Shown: positions 12,629 through 23,067 of the stretch, in pieces | Layout of the letters: each line of letters begins with the position of its first letter | Position numbering within the stretch: the first letter of the stretch is position 1 | Source of the DNA: Silurus meridionalis | Taxonomy: Eukaryota; Chordata; Actinopteri; Siluriformes; Siluridae | Length of the DNA stretch: 64,000 bases | NCBI RefSeq assembly: GCF_014805685.1 | Contig: NC_060907.1 | Coordinates: 2,054,197 to 2,118,196 of the forward strand | Reading direction: 5' to 3' | Position numbers and translations under genes: made by a program | Notes under the pieces: model-generated | What the model was told of the DNA's origin: nothing | Databases searched by the model: none | Seen by the model: only the letters and a program-made list of their open reading frames with translations

Positions 12629-12763
12629 GCTCATGTATGCACTAAACACTGCTGCAAATGGAGCAAGAGGGTGAATTCTGACAAGGACGAAAATGTAGCA
12701 CTCACCTGAGATCATCATGGGGAAGATCAGAAAAAATTGGGGCACCAATTCGATGGACATCAT
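4472..12763 (-). CDS. Unit A: Siglec/CD22-like inhibitory receptor (ITIM type), intact
   Basis: Nine coding exons (minus strand) with GT/AG sites and compatible phases: leader 12706-12763, V-type Ig 11423-11761, D2 9455-9703, D3 6115-6366, D4 5782-6030, TM 5607-5694, juxtamembrane 5466-5499, ITIM tail 4604-4815, last exon 4472-4520. The lengths sum to 1530 nt, giving 509 residues plus stop. Layout: signal peptide 1-19, V domain about 20-132, C2 domains to about 382, a glycine/valine-rich TM helix about 390-409, then a basic stop-transfer stretch (CKRKNKR). Arg113 in the V-domain F strand (YSFRF) sits where Siglecs carry the sialate-binding arginine. The family is membrane lectin-like receptors of leukocytes, often B cells; the ligand here is inferred. 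It starts at the first of two adjacent ATGs in the leader exon; an in-frame ATG in exon 1 (13686) could add ten residues. Confidence 0.85.
4845..5110. repeat. Dispersed repeat with (AC)n expansion in tail intron of unit A
   Basis: The block begins CAGAATCAGGTTTATTGGCC and contains an (AC)n tract at 4874-4934 followed by AAGGAATTTGGTTCCAGCTG. The same block in unit D (51862-52090) has only a few AC units. The head and tail resemble the common fish SINE-like 3' end that reads through 'tggccaataaacctgattctgat'. I cannot name the family with certainty. Confidence 0.55.
6721..8144 (+). mobile_element. LINE, 5'-truncated, with RT C-terminal ORF
   Basis: Open frame 6938-7441 encodes a 167-residue RT C-terminal segment with SKIDYCNALLGGCP, VQNAAARVLT, SLHWLPVKFRI and LLLTYKALNG, a block found in many fish LINEs of the L2/CR1/I-like groups. 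Upstream, 6720-6937 continues the same domain in a broken frame (DLGVILDSI). The 3' end is the tail with AAGCGCTATACAAATAAA and a CTTGA repeat. Unit D lacks it at the equivalent intron position (near 53680), so it inserted after the units separated. A nearly identical copy lies at 16591-17888. Confidence 0.8.
8150..8654 (+). mobile_element. Solo LTR (505 bp) with 5-bp target duplication
   Basis: Starts TGTCAGGGATCC and ends CACCATGACA, an imperfect TG...CA inverted terminus. It is flanked by ACGTG (8145-8149) and ATGTG (8655-8659), a 5-bp duplication with one CpG-type change. A CTACATAAACC TATA-like motif near 8324 and a TCATTAAAACC polyadenylation-like region near 8593 fit an LTR promoter/terminator. 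No internal region remains. The same LTR family occurs at 54324-55994. Confidence 0.75.
9778..9831. repeat. (TG)n microsatellite
   Basis: An uninterrupted dinucleotide tract in the intron between the V and D2 exons of unit A. The homologous tract is at 24681-24726 in unit B and 56585-56672 in unit D, with different lengths. Confidence 0.9.
9892..11070. mobile_element. Nested DNA transposons: host repeat interrupted by a TIR element at 10318-10812
   Basis: The outer repeat starts TACCGTAATTTCCGGACTAT near 9892, a widespread fish nonautonomous element motif, and appears to resume after 10812. Inside it lies a 495-bp element with 23-bp terminal inverted repeats that begin TACA and contain TGGTACC and TGACCTACGA; the two ends differ at about two positions. 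Its termini read TA...TA, consistent with a TA target. It carries an (AC)n tract at about 10463-10517. No transposase frame was seen. The 3' boundary of the outer repeat (about 11070) is uncertain. Confidence 0.6.
11941..12190 (-). mobile_element. hAT transposase C-terminal fragment
   Basis: The minus-strand frame 11941-12177 contains VSSAEAERSFSSLRRLKIWL, the hallmark hAT C-terminal dimerisation motif (AERsFS.l.riK). After it the frame drifts. The fragment lies in the leader-to-V intron of unit A and is absent from units B and D at the same place. It is inactive. Confidence 0.8.
12550..12624. repeat. (TA)n microsatellite
   Basis: About 37 TA units just downstream (in gene direction) of the leader exon of unit A. 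The artificial ORFs YIYIYI come from it. Confidence 0.95.
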
Positions 12764-12967
12764 TACTAGAGGTTCTAAAGAAAAATGTTTTAAATTAAAA
12801 ATTACTTTAAAAAGTCAATAATAGCCAAAACTATACTTTTTCTTTTAAATATATTTCAGATTTTTGGAAGGAGTCTCCAGTATCAGAGCTTTGTAACAGT
12901 CAGAGGTAAAGCTGTAAAATATTCAGGACAGATGAGTTTATACCTATTTTATAACTGACAGAGAAAA

Positions 12968-12970
<3 letters not shown>

Positions 12971-13005
<35 letters not shown>
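12971..13005. repeat. (TC)n microsatellite
   Basis: Pure TC tract in intron 1 of unit A; the homologous tract in unit D is at about 58733-58758. Confidence 0.9.
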
Positions 13006-13008
<3 letters not shown>

Positions 13009-13667
13009 AATTACACAAAAAGGTGTAAACTCTTCTGTAAGTAATAGCTGGTTTATTTATTTTATTTTGTTTTGTTTAATTTTATTTTATCAAGTGCACA
13101 GTTTGTGTTTTTTATTACTTTAATAAATCACACTTCTTAATCACGTTAGTTTGAACACATCACAACAATCCAATACTCACATTTTTTCTATCAATTTTTT
13201 TGTAATTATTTATATCGTTTTAAAGATTAAAAGAAAACAAGTCCAGTAGTGTTATTTTATACTCATTGGCCTTCCACACTACATTACTATAGACCCTGAA
13301 CTTGCCAAAATGGCTTTCCACAATACATCACTGCAGAGCTAAATAATGACACCAGTGGCCTTCCATAATTATTTGTTGCAATTATGTTAATATCTAATCT
13401 TGTAACCACATTCAGAGTTTGTAATTTGTTATAAAACAGACACAGTCACAATATCATAATCATAATTTATTAGAATGTTGATTTTATAACTCTGTTTTTC
13501 TCAGCACTGAGAGTCGATCAGTAAAATGTTTACAAAGGAAGTAAAGATTGTAAAAATGAATCATTTACACTGAAAAAACAACACTGACCCTTTTTATGTT
13601 CAGGAAAAGTAGAGATTAAACTAATGAGTGAATTTAATGACTACAAATATAATAAATAGTTTCTCAC

Positions 13668-13735
13668 CGTGTTCCTCGACCTTCATGTACGACGACCAAA
13701 CAGAGTAAAGAAAAGCGTGAGAGTTGAAGGAGTCG
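13668..13735 (-). other. Unit A exon 1 (mostly 5' UTR)
   Basis: This block is conserved in units A, B and D, and diverged in C and 0. It ends in a GTGAGAAA donor and carries ATG at 13686-13684, reading MKVEEH plus one base, in phase with the leader exon (joined: MKVEEHEPLVMMS...). The upstream exon limit is not visible. Its role as first exon is inferred from conservation, the donor and the phase. Confidence 0.6.
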
Positions 13736-13739
13736 GTTA

Positions 13740-15080
13740 TTAAGAGACAAGTTGCTGATGAGTCCTTTTTCCTCTTTTCCTGGAATTAGTGGCTGCAACT
13801 AGAAAAGTACAGTTTTAAAATGTCGTGTCTGCATTGTGCACATTATTTGTTTATTGTCTCAGTCCAGAAGTGTGAAAAGAAATGAAAAGGTGTTGAAATG
13901 AGGCCACTGCATCTTCAACTGCGGAAGTGAAACTCGCAGTGTGGTCATCATCACCCTAAACCACTAAACACACTCAAGAAACAAACACAAGTGTTGAGCA
14001 TAGAGTCATGACTTTTATAAAAACAATCAGTTTAATGTTTAGATTTGGTTTGATTGTTTGAAGTTTATGAATTCTACACTTCATTGTTTCATAGTTTTTA
14101 GCATTTTAAGTTGAAAGTTAAAATGCTGATTATTGGAGGAGCCTGTGGGCCTCTGAAGACAGAAACAGCAGATTTTTGCTCCTCAGGATGGAACACAGTG
14201 ATTATCATAGCAAAAAGAGGAAAGAAAACACAAAGGAGTCAAGTGAAAGGACAGTTTTATTTAAAGTTGAATAGTTCTGTAGCTTATTACTGAACTGAAG
14301 CTTGTCAGTCCTGACTTCCTGAGTTATTCCCCTTGTGTTTTCTGTATTCCCCACCAGATGTCGCCATTGCGTCCCTCTGTCTCTCATTATTTTCCCATTG
14401 TTTCCACGTGTCTAATCTCTCCGGTGTATATTAAAGCTTCACATTTCTCTCGGATTTTCAGTCGTTTTTAGTGATTTTGTTCATGTTATGGTCCCTGTTT
14501 TTCATGTCTGTTTTTCTCTGTGTTTCCAGCTTTTTCCATTTTTCTCCTGTGTAAGTCTTTGTTTATCGGTTTCTGTTTTGTTTTGCTTTTTCCGGAGGGG
14601 ATTTTTCACGTTCTTGACATTTTTTAATCCTTTTCTTGTTGTGAAATATATTTTATGCTATTTTCTATTGTCGTGTTTTCTGAACTTTAATCAAAGAATG
14701 GATTCTCCAAACTGTAAGAGTCTCTCTTTTTAGATTCACACCTCCCATTGACAGACTGCTAGAACCCCGAACCTGATATTAACATTTAGAGGAAATGTTT
14801 TTGTGGAAAGAGAATTGTAGGCAGTAGCACTACACGATATTTCTCAGTGTGTAGTTGCACAAAATAAACAAATAATTACAAAAATAATAGAAAACAAATC
14901 ACTGGATTAACTTTTGAAATAACATTTTGTGTGTTTTAAATTTAAATGTAATGTAATTTTTATCTGACATGCTATAATTTGATTCGCTGACCAGTGTTAA
15001 ACACTGATTATGATTTATTACATTTATTTTATGTTTTTGTGGAGACTTTCTCCCTTGAGTTCCCCTGTATTTCCCACCAG
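13740..15080. other. Unit A upstream region, paralogous block
   Basis: This non-coding block is repeated upstream of unit B (27000-28330) and unit D (59900-61260). It includes a conserved stretch at about 14105-14250 with a short open frame (MLIIGGACGPLKTETA...) that also occurs at about 27389 and 60303. The putative promoters of the receptor genes should lie at its left end. I see no independent gene; the rest is T-rich repeat-like sequence. Confidence 0.5.
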
Positions 15081-15084
15081 ATGT

Positions 15085-15400
15085 CGCCATAGTGTTGTTT
15101 TCTCCCTTATTATTTTCCAATTCTTTCTTCTTCTTATCCCTCTTCATCTTCTTCTTCTTTTTTCATCTGTCTCCATACTATTCCGTTCTTCTTTACCTGC
15201 CTCTTTCAAAACAACTACCTGCATGTCTTCCCTCACCACATCCATAATCCTTGTCCTTGTCTTTTCTCTTTTCCTCCTTCCGGGTGGCTCCATCCTCAGC
15301 ATTCTCTTACTGATTTACCCCATGTCCCTCCTCTGCACATGTCTAACTCCTCCTGTTCATACTATTTCTTTAATGGGCAATATGAGGTGATTGTACTTTG
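15085..15400 (-). mobile_element. RTE-like LINE C-terminal fragment with trinucleotide run
   Basis: On the minus strand the frames spell, with breaks, RMLRMEPPG.RK, then DVV, then the lysine/arginine run made by a CTT/TTC repeat. Better preserved copies at 28281-28705, 61335-61619 and 62926-63351 read HVQRRDMGYISRRMLRMEPP and MDVVREDMQVVGLTEA, the usual end of RTE-type endonuclease/RT proteins. It is a fossil carried along by segmental duplication. Confidence 0.65.
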
Positions 15401-15689
15401 TGTGTGTGTACATATTTAAGTAAATACATAAATAACTAATAACAGGTTTGTATAAAATAAAAGGTTTGAAATTAAATTCATTTTAAGTGCTTTTGTTTAT
15501 TATTAAATAAATAAGGAGGAGAGATCGAAGTGGCGTAATATAAAACATTTGCTTAGGGCCCTCAAATTTCTAGAACCGGCCCTAATTTAGATCCTTTGCA
15601 ACAACATTTAAAAATTAGCTCAGATGCCTCCCATTTCTCTTGATCAATGCTGAGATGTTTCTACACCTAGATTGGCATCTACCTTTAAA

Positions 15690-16080
15690 AAAAAAGTTGA
15701 TTGATTGGACATGATTTGGAAAGACACACACCTCCCTATAGAAGGCCTCCCAACTCATTATAAAAACCAAGCCAAAAACCGATTGACAAACAGTGATGCT
15801 GCAATGAGTTGTTTAAGTTCTTATGAGTGGCATGGTGCTTCAAGAGCGGATTTCCTGAAGATGAAGATCCAGCCCACCATTGTGAAGATCAAGCGTGAAT
15901 CACAGAAGCTGCTCGACAGGTTTTGGAAAGAAGACTTCCAGGAGAAGCAGGGAAGCAGGGAGCGCTGTATTGCTGTGCAAGCGAACTATTTTGAAGGTGA
16001 TAGTGTGTAAACGTAGATAAAAATCTAAGAATTTCTTGTAAACAGAGCGAGTCTCAAAACCTTTTGATACCACCTCATAT
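15690..16080 (+). mobile_element. Tc1/mariner chimeric remnant with ~100-codon ORF
   Basis: The 5' part (TTGATTGGACATGATTTGGA) resembles a Tc1-family end. The 3' part ends with ERCIAVQANYFEGDSV, the classic mariner transposase C-terminus, then GAGTCTCAAAACCTTTTGAT and a terminal ACCACCTCAT. The frame is open for 101 codons (15705-16010). Sister copies: 28973-29290, 61977-62204 (broken) and 63616-63933. Confidence 0.65.
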
Positions 16081-16590
16081 AACAGAGTGGAAATTTTAAA
16101 GTTGTATTAAGTTGTATTGGCTGTGTGCTTAGGGTTGTTGTCATGTAGGATGGTGAACCTTTGGCCCAGTCTGACGTCCCGAACGCTGTGGAACAGGTTT
16201 TTTATTGAGAATATCTCTATAAGCAAAGCATGCTTACAGAGCTATTCTCAGTAAAAAACTGTGCTGCCGTTAATCTAATCTGCCCAGGACCTTTAAAATC
16301 AGTTCTGCTGGCCTTTTTACCTTAGAGAATATTAGAATTGGATCATTTCTTAAACCAATCAGATTTCCAATTCTCCTTGCTGGCCCAGAATAGAGTCCGC
16401 ATTTTTCTGTCCTCTGATTGGTTGGTTAGAGGGGAAACTGTTACAGACAATTTTGAGTGTCAAAACACGTGTGTAGATCTGCACACATTAACACATCTGA
16501 ATTAGACTTTTTTATGTCTACAGAGGAAGAGAAATTTATTTGGTCACAGACATACTTAAAAATACATTTTCCAGAAAAGCTAGACATGGT

Positions 16591-17888
16591 CAAGTCAAGG
16601 CGAGTTTATTTGTATAGCGCTTTTCACAACAGACATTGTCTTAAAGCAGCTTTACAGAAATCAACAGTGAAGGTGAATGGTGTGTATTTATCCCTGATGA
16701 GCAGCCGTGGCGACTGTGGCAAGGAAAAACTCCCTTAGATGTTATGAGGAAGAAACCTTGAGAGAAACCAGACTTAAAAGGGGAACCCATCCTCATTTGG
16801 GTGACATCAAGAGTGTGATCATAAATCTGTCAACAATACAGAACACTGGAGAGTGAGAACTAACATGAGCACTGGAGTATAAGATTATAAGTGATGTTCC
16901 TTCTGCAGTCTTATACAGTCTATATGGTTATAAAACTAGGAGCTACTGAGCTCAATTTTGTGATCATAACAGATCCAGCATCAGCTTCTCCATGCTAGAG
17001 CCTTTAAACACTCCAGGAGGTCCAATGTCAAACCACACATGTAGCGGGATCCAATTGGCACTGGTACGTCTCGAGATGTTTGCGAGTTTGGCATCTACTT
17101 CTTAAAAGGTCCATAATCATCATGAGGTGGGACGTGACTGGAGCTGGCCAAACCTCAGGATGCCTCGGGATGAGAAGAGAAAGAGAAGCAGTGGAGAGGA
17201 ATTGCTTCATGATATTAACAGCACAAGTTGATAATGTGATGTGATCAGATGTTCTGGAGCACAAGGTTATGATGTGATGTGTGTTAAGTGTAGGCTTTGC
17301 TAAAAAGATATGTTTTTAATCTGCACTTAAACTGGGAGAGTGTGTCTGAGCCCCGAACACCGTCAGGAAGACTATTCCAGAGTTTAGGAGCTAAATGTGA
17401 AAATGATCTACCGCCTTTAGTGGACTTTGCTATTCTAGGAACTACTAGAAGTCGAGAGTTTAGAGATCTCAGGGAGCGTGGCGGATTGTAGCGTGTTAAA
17501 AGACTGGATAGATACATGGAGATAAACCATTTAGTGCTTTATAAGTGAGAAGTAATAGTTTGTAATCTATTCGAAACTTAACAGGAAGCCAATGTATGGA
17601 CGATAAGATCGGGGTTATGTGACCATATTTTCTTGACCTTGTAAGAACTCTGGCTGCTGCATTCTGAACTAACTGAAGCTTGTTTATTAATGACGCAGGA
17701 CATCCACCTAGTAATGCATTACAGTAGTCTATTTTGGAGGTCATGAACGCATGGACGAGCTTCTCTGCATCGAATATAGACAACATGTTTCTTAACTTAG
17801 AAATATTTCTCAGGTGAAAGAAGGCTGTTTTTGTAACTTGATTGATATGATTTTTAAATGGTTTTTAAATGGTTTTTAAATGATTTTT
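16591..17888 (-). mobile_element. LINE insertion (5'-truncated) with 7-bp TSD
   Basis: Same LINE family as 6721-8144, in reverse orientation. The tail begins at the left with CAAGTCAAGG...AGCGCTTTTCACAAC. Frames 17496-17786 and 17284-17517 encode the RT C-terminal domain, split by one frameshift. It is flanked by ACATGGT at 16584-16590 and 17889-17895. The paralogous site near 29655 has the uninterrupted GCTAGACATGGTAAGG, which confirms the boundaries. Confidence 0.85.
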
Positions 17889-17895
17889 ACATGGT

Positions 17896-18829
17896 GAGGA
17901 GGTAACCGACCCTGAAGCTAGCTAGCGTGTCTCAGCCCTGGAAAGGGTTTGTTCACCACTTCCAGACCAGTGAATACGAGCGGTACCACTGGATTACACT
18001 CTGGAGGGCGCTGCACATTATGAGTCTGCATGAATAGGTTGTATTTTATTTACATTTTTAATGTTTTTGTCAAGTTATTAGACAAATATTGGTTCTGACC
18101 TGCTTTAGATGATGTAGGTGGCAGAGTTGCAGTTGTAGTGTAGAGGTTTGAAGCTTGGTTTAGTAAAATGGTTTTCACCCTCCATATGTGAAATTTCTCT
18201 CTCTCTGTGGTACCACACATTGTTATATTGCATTTTTGTATAGTATTGATGTTTTCTGGATAATTTCTAGATAATTAATCACAAACACATCATTAAAAAT
18301 AATGATTCTGTTCTGTTCTGTGAGGTTCAGCAGAAATCACTCACTAATTATCGTGTTTTATATGTTTTTTTAGAGATAAAATTAAGCAACATGTTTATGA
18401 AGCTTTGGCTGGTAAAGTAACTTTACTGTGATTATATATATAAGCTCTTTATTCTGGTCAGAGACACAGTGAGTCAGGAGTCAATTCCAGGAACACTGAG
18501 TGTGAATCTGTTTCAATAAACTTGTAACTCATCGAAATATACTAAAACATAATAAAAAGCACAGGATTTTATTTTTTTGATTTTGTTTATAGCAGTTACT
18601 AATTTAGATCCATTAGCACAGAAACATTAGCTGCTTTATAAGACAAACCTACAGTTTAGAGAATGTAATACATCATAAAGATCAGTAATATTAGCAGGCT
18701 AGCCTGTTGCTAACAAAACACACGCTATTATTATGTAGATAGTTACAGGAATAGCAAGAGGAATTAAATATTTTGGTTGGTAACACTAACTCCACTACAT
18801 GTTATCACCCTGTCCCTCACTATTTTACT

Positions 18830-18889
<60 letters not shown>

Positions 18890-19475
18890 TTCCTTACTAA
18901 ATGCATATGCAAAATTTACATTCAGAACTTCAGTCGAGCTTTAATAATTTTCTTCATTTCTAATATTCCCAATAAAAAGTGATCATTGATAAATTTAAAC
19001 AGCTGACTGAAACAGTTCCAACCTTCTGGCTGCAGAACAAAAATATTTCAAACATGGCTATAAAATAATGAAAGCTGCTTTAACTGGCTGTAAGTTGCTG
19101 ATGTTTCTGGTGTAAAGAAGTGATTCAGGTTCTCCACTCAGTGAGGAGTTCTCTCTGTTCATCAGCTGTTTCAGGACTCAATTTCTTCATCATGTTTCTG
19201 AAAGTGTGTAAGACAAAAAAGACACAGGAACATCAGAAATGTGTGTTGAAGTAGAACTCTCACATCTTCAGATGAAAAGAAGTCATAAAACCAGATATTA
19301 AACTAACAATTGTTTTCAGTGGAAAAACAAAAAACACTGCCATAAAGGTTAAATCCCACAAAGCAACTGATGAAGACCAAACGTCCCAAAAGCATCAATA
19401 ACATCACAGTGTGAAGGTGAGAAGCCTAAAAGAAATGCCAAACTGGAACATCAGAAAAGTCAAAAGCTCCTTTTT
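17896..19475. other. Paralogous intergenic region, no gene; (CA)n at 18834-18882
   Basis: The block matches 29656-31250 over most of its length, including the CA tract (30596-30650 there). Scattered AT-rich sequence; no open frame or RNA gene that I can support. It probably includes the 3' flank of unit B. Confidence 0.5.
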
Positions 19476-19479
19476 TTTA

Positions 19480-19668
19480 CTTGTCGCTGTACATTTACAG
19501 CACAGTGAAACTCTTTCTTCGCATATAACAGTGATGTTACGAAGCTGGGATGTATGGTGCAGGGTCAACCATGATACAGCACCCCTGCTCAAGGGCCTTG
19601 CTCAGGGGCCCAAGAGTAGCAGTTTTGCGATACAGGGGCTTGAACCCCCGACCAGACTTGGTAAAAGT
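19480..19668 (-). mobile_element. V-SINE-type tRNA-derived SINE
   Basis: On the minus strand it contains a B-box-like GGGGTTCAAGCCCC, the V-SINE core (CTTGGGCCCCTGAGCAAGGC) and a tail resembling ATATGCGAAGAAAGAG...TTCACTGTGCTGTAA. The orthologous copy downstream of unit C is at 31255-31442, so it predates the B/C duplication. Confidence 0.75.
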
Positions 19669-20461
19669 ACACACATCCTTCACTCAGTAGAAGTGCAGAT
19701 CCTCATGTTTTAAAAGACTCTGATAAAGTTGAAGTTCTGACGACACTTTTTCATTCAATTTAAAAAAAAAAAGTTTGGGCTCTGACATGTTCTTCAGTAA
19801 AACATAGTCATTATTACTACCTGTTTATTGTCAGACTGTAACTGAACCTCACATGATATTAATATATTAATACAAATAAATTTTTAATTTTGTTCTCTAA
19901 TGAATGTATCCAGACTGAAAATCCACCATATAGAACACAAGCAAAGAAAAGATGATGATGATCAGGAATGTGTCTGTTCTTAGTCATGTTTACATCACTG
20001 AACTCCGTCTGTCTCATCCACGTTAACCCCAAACTTCTTACTGCCTTCTGCCTGCTCATTGTGAGCTTCATAAACTAGTCTACGTCTGTGTTGTGTGAGA
20101 GGAAATGATGCTCCAGTGGATTGAAAAAAGCGACACAATAACAGAAAACAGGTTGATGAGCTGAAAATGGTACAATGAGAAGAGTAAGTATTGATCATGT
20201 CACCAAATAGATTAAATCTAAAGTAACAAGTCTGATTGAAAGTAAAATTTTGTCTGAAAAATAAATAGTGAGGTAAAATAGTGATACCAGAAAATCTACT
20301 TAAGAACAGTTACCTCATTGCTTCCCAACTCTGCTCCTGAACTTCTGATCACTAACACAAATCTGGAAATCTAAAGTCACCTGAAGAGATTTGACCAGAG
20401 TCTATATCACCCACATACTGTAGGTCTCAGTGCAGGATTATTCCCAAGCAGTGTGGGAGAC

Positions 20462-21383
20462 AGAATATTTAAAAAGAAGTTGTATTTTGTTTATAAGTTT
20501 TATTAATTTATGTGTCATGTTATGAGGCATGCTGGGTGCGCACGTGCACGAGTAGAGAGAAAGAAAAGGAGGGAGAGTAAGACACCGGCTGAACTAACGA
20601 GTACGACCTGTTCATCAATTAGTGTAAGGAAGCTAATTAGGTGTTCAACCCGAACCCTGTGTAGTGATAGTTTCCGTGCAGAGTTGGAAACACATCAGAA
20701 AGACGTGGACATCGCCTCTGACGAACGGAGATTTAAGTTGTGCTTTACTGCGCCATGTGCTGAGACTTTGCTAATGGACCGGCGGATAGCTAGCTCAACT
20801 AGCAGGGACTACGTGTGGCGAAGGAGTATCCCTTGAAGCATCCAAGCTCTGTCTGTGTTTTACATCGACCCTTTTTTCTGTCTGACGCGTGCACGGTGTG
20901 CCAACAAACTTCATACCAGGTACTATTTTCCGTTTGTTGCCCTCGTGGTGAAGTAGCCATTTTGTTTGGTTTCTACGAACCCCAGCTACGTACAGGCCTG
21001 CAACTGGTAGACTGAGTAAAGTTTTCATTTACTTTTGCCGGCTTTTATTATTTGTTTTGTGGCCATTTTTTCATAAGTGAATGTTACTGATATTTTTCAT
21101 TTAAAACCTTTGACCTTGATTTTGAAAGTTATTTACACCTTATTTTATTTGACATCCCATTTTAGTAAACTGTTATTGTTGTTTAAATTGTGTTGTGTGT
21201 CTATATTTACAATATAGGATTGCATTTCATTTTCTTGGCACCGGTTGGTTAATACATTTATTTGTAAATAGAACCCATACTCAAAGTAAAGACAAATTGA
21301 TTAGGTTTAATATTTTCAGATATTCATTAAAAAGAACTCAGGTTAGCCACCCCATTATAGCCAGTAACGCTAGGGGCGCTACA
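20462..21383 (-). mobile_element. Unit B-specific insertion, probable LTR-derived sequence
   Basis: Absent from the paralogous position in unit C (about 32215-32390). The right end read on the minus strand starts TGTAGCGCCCCTAGCG, typical of fish gypsy-like LTRs; the left end reads TGTCATGTTATG on plus, giving a TG...CA-type element in minus orientation. The flanks differ from C, so no target duplication is confirmed. No gag/pol frame is seen. Confidence 0.4.
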
Positions 21384-21545
21384 CTCATAACATCTAAGGG
21401 AGTTTTTTCTTGCCACAGTCGCTCCAGACTTCATCATCAGTGATAAACACACATCATTCACTTTAATTCTTAAATCCTGTAAAGCTGCTTTGAGACATTG
21501 TCCATTGTGAAAAGTGCTACAGAAATAAACTTGAACTTGAATGAT
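21384..21545 (+). mobile_element. LINE/SINE 3' tail fragment
   Basis: Contains GTAAAGCTGCTTTGAGACAT and GAAAAGTGCTACAGAAATAA, a diverged form of the LINE tail at 8080-8144. The unit C homologue is at 32335-32550, where it is preceded by more of the tail. Confidence 0.65.
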
Positions 21546-22811
21546 TTCTATCACCAGGTCAAAGTGAGACACATCTCACATCAACGAGCCAAAAAGATCA
21601 ATAAATGCAAAAGTAAGGTCCCTATGGTCAGCCTCTTTTATTTCAGGATTACAGGTGAAAAACATGAGTAAAGGGGCTCCTGGCTGATGAAGCCCCCGAG
21701 GACACTGTAATGTGTGTGTCAAGTACAAACTTCTCACTTTTGCTGGCATCTAATCAGAAGACGTGTCCACATCAGCAGGACTGGGATGAGAAATCTGTGA
21801 ATAAAGAGAGAGTCATCACCTTGGTGAATAATTGGGTATAAAACTCCAAAGTACAATTAAAAATCAAACAAAATAAATAATCAGAATACAGATTTAAAGA
21901 AATAAAGTTATCATTCTCTTAAACCAAACATTCTTCATAAGATGTTCTACAACTAACAGTATTTTCACGTAACACTTACTGCAAGTGTGTGATAAACATC
22001 ATCAGATTTCCGGCCTGCAGGGTCGAGAGCTGCATACGTGTCGTCTTTAGCACTCAGCCCAATGTTCTGCAGAGAGGAGGGGTGGAGAACATGAGCAGGT
22101 TCTGCTGAAGATCTTTACAGTAAGAGTTTATTATGAACAAAGCAGCCACCTGATGGACAGGTCTGTATTAACTCACCTGATAGTCACCTTCATCTGCCTT
22201 TTCTTCTGTCTCCTGCATCTGTTCATAAAAAGTCAAATATTTCACCATCAACAGCGTCTTCAGAGAAAATAATCATGAAATAATCAGCAGTTTTTCTCAC
22301 CTCAGCCAGAAGGGGGCAGAGAGAAGAGCTCCAAGTGCAAAAATACCAAGTCCAGCAGCCACATTCACAATTACACATTCACCTTATAGTATAAATACAC
22401 ACACACACACACACAAAATATTTTCATGTTTATCCACAAAGTACAAGATGTATAATGGAGCAGTTATCAAATAGGAACATCTAAACATCTCTCACCATTT
22501 ATAATGATGGCCACTGCAGCTGATCTCTCAGAGCCGAGTTTATTTTGAACCTCACAGTAGTACAGTACATTCTGTAGAGCTCTGTAACTCTGTCCTGATC
22601 CTACAGGTGATGTTTCATTCTCCTTAAACCAGGTGTAGGTCTCCACAGGTGGGTTACTGTCACTGCTGCAGGTCAGAGTTACTGAAATTCCCTCCACTTT
22701 CTCACCAGAGGAACTGATGAACACGTTCTTTGGAGGATCTAAAATGGGTTGGTAAATGAGAAATGAATCTATAATAGTTTTATCTTGTATTGGCTGTAAG
22801 AAATTGAATTG

Positions 22812-23067
22812 TATTGGCTGTGTGTGCGGGGGGTAGCTCCAGCGGTTAAGGCGCTGGGTTACCGATCGGAAGGTCGGGGGTTCAAGCCCTGGTATCGCCA
22901 AGCTTCCACTCTTGGGCCCTTGAGCAAGGCCCTTAACCCTCTATGCTCCAGGGGTGCCGTATCATGGCCGACCCTGCGCTCTGACCCCAGCTTCTAAGCA
23001 AGCTGTGATATGCGAAGAACAAATTTCACTGTGCTGTAATGTATATGTGACAAATAAAGGCTATTCT
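22812..23067 (+). mobile_element. Full-length V-SINE-type SINE in unit B intron
   Basis: The tRNA-like head has an A box (TAGCTCCAGCGGTTAAGG) and a B box (GGGGTTCAAGCCC). It is followed by the V-SINE core (TTGGGCCCTTGAGCAAGGCC) and the tail TTTCACTGTGCTGTAATG...AATAAAGG. It sits between the D4 and D3 exons and is absent from units A and D, whose introns run straight through ATTGGCTGTAAGAAAATC. Confidence 0.85.

Noticed and set aside
12434..12763. Open frames full of YIYIYI across 12.55 kb
   Set aside because: Pure (TA)n translation; only the right part (leader exon 12706-12763) is real coding sequence.
21980..22066. Reading the YAAL/YHTL tail as ITIMs
   Set aside because: Both tyrosines have Asp at -2, which does not fit the ITIM consensus; spacing and acidic -3 fit ITAM better.
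22809..22997. Possible tRNA gene at the A/B boxes
   Set aside because: The tRNA-like head is followed by a V-SINE core and tail and lacks a proper acceptor stem, so it is a SINE.
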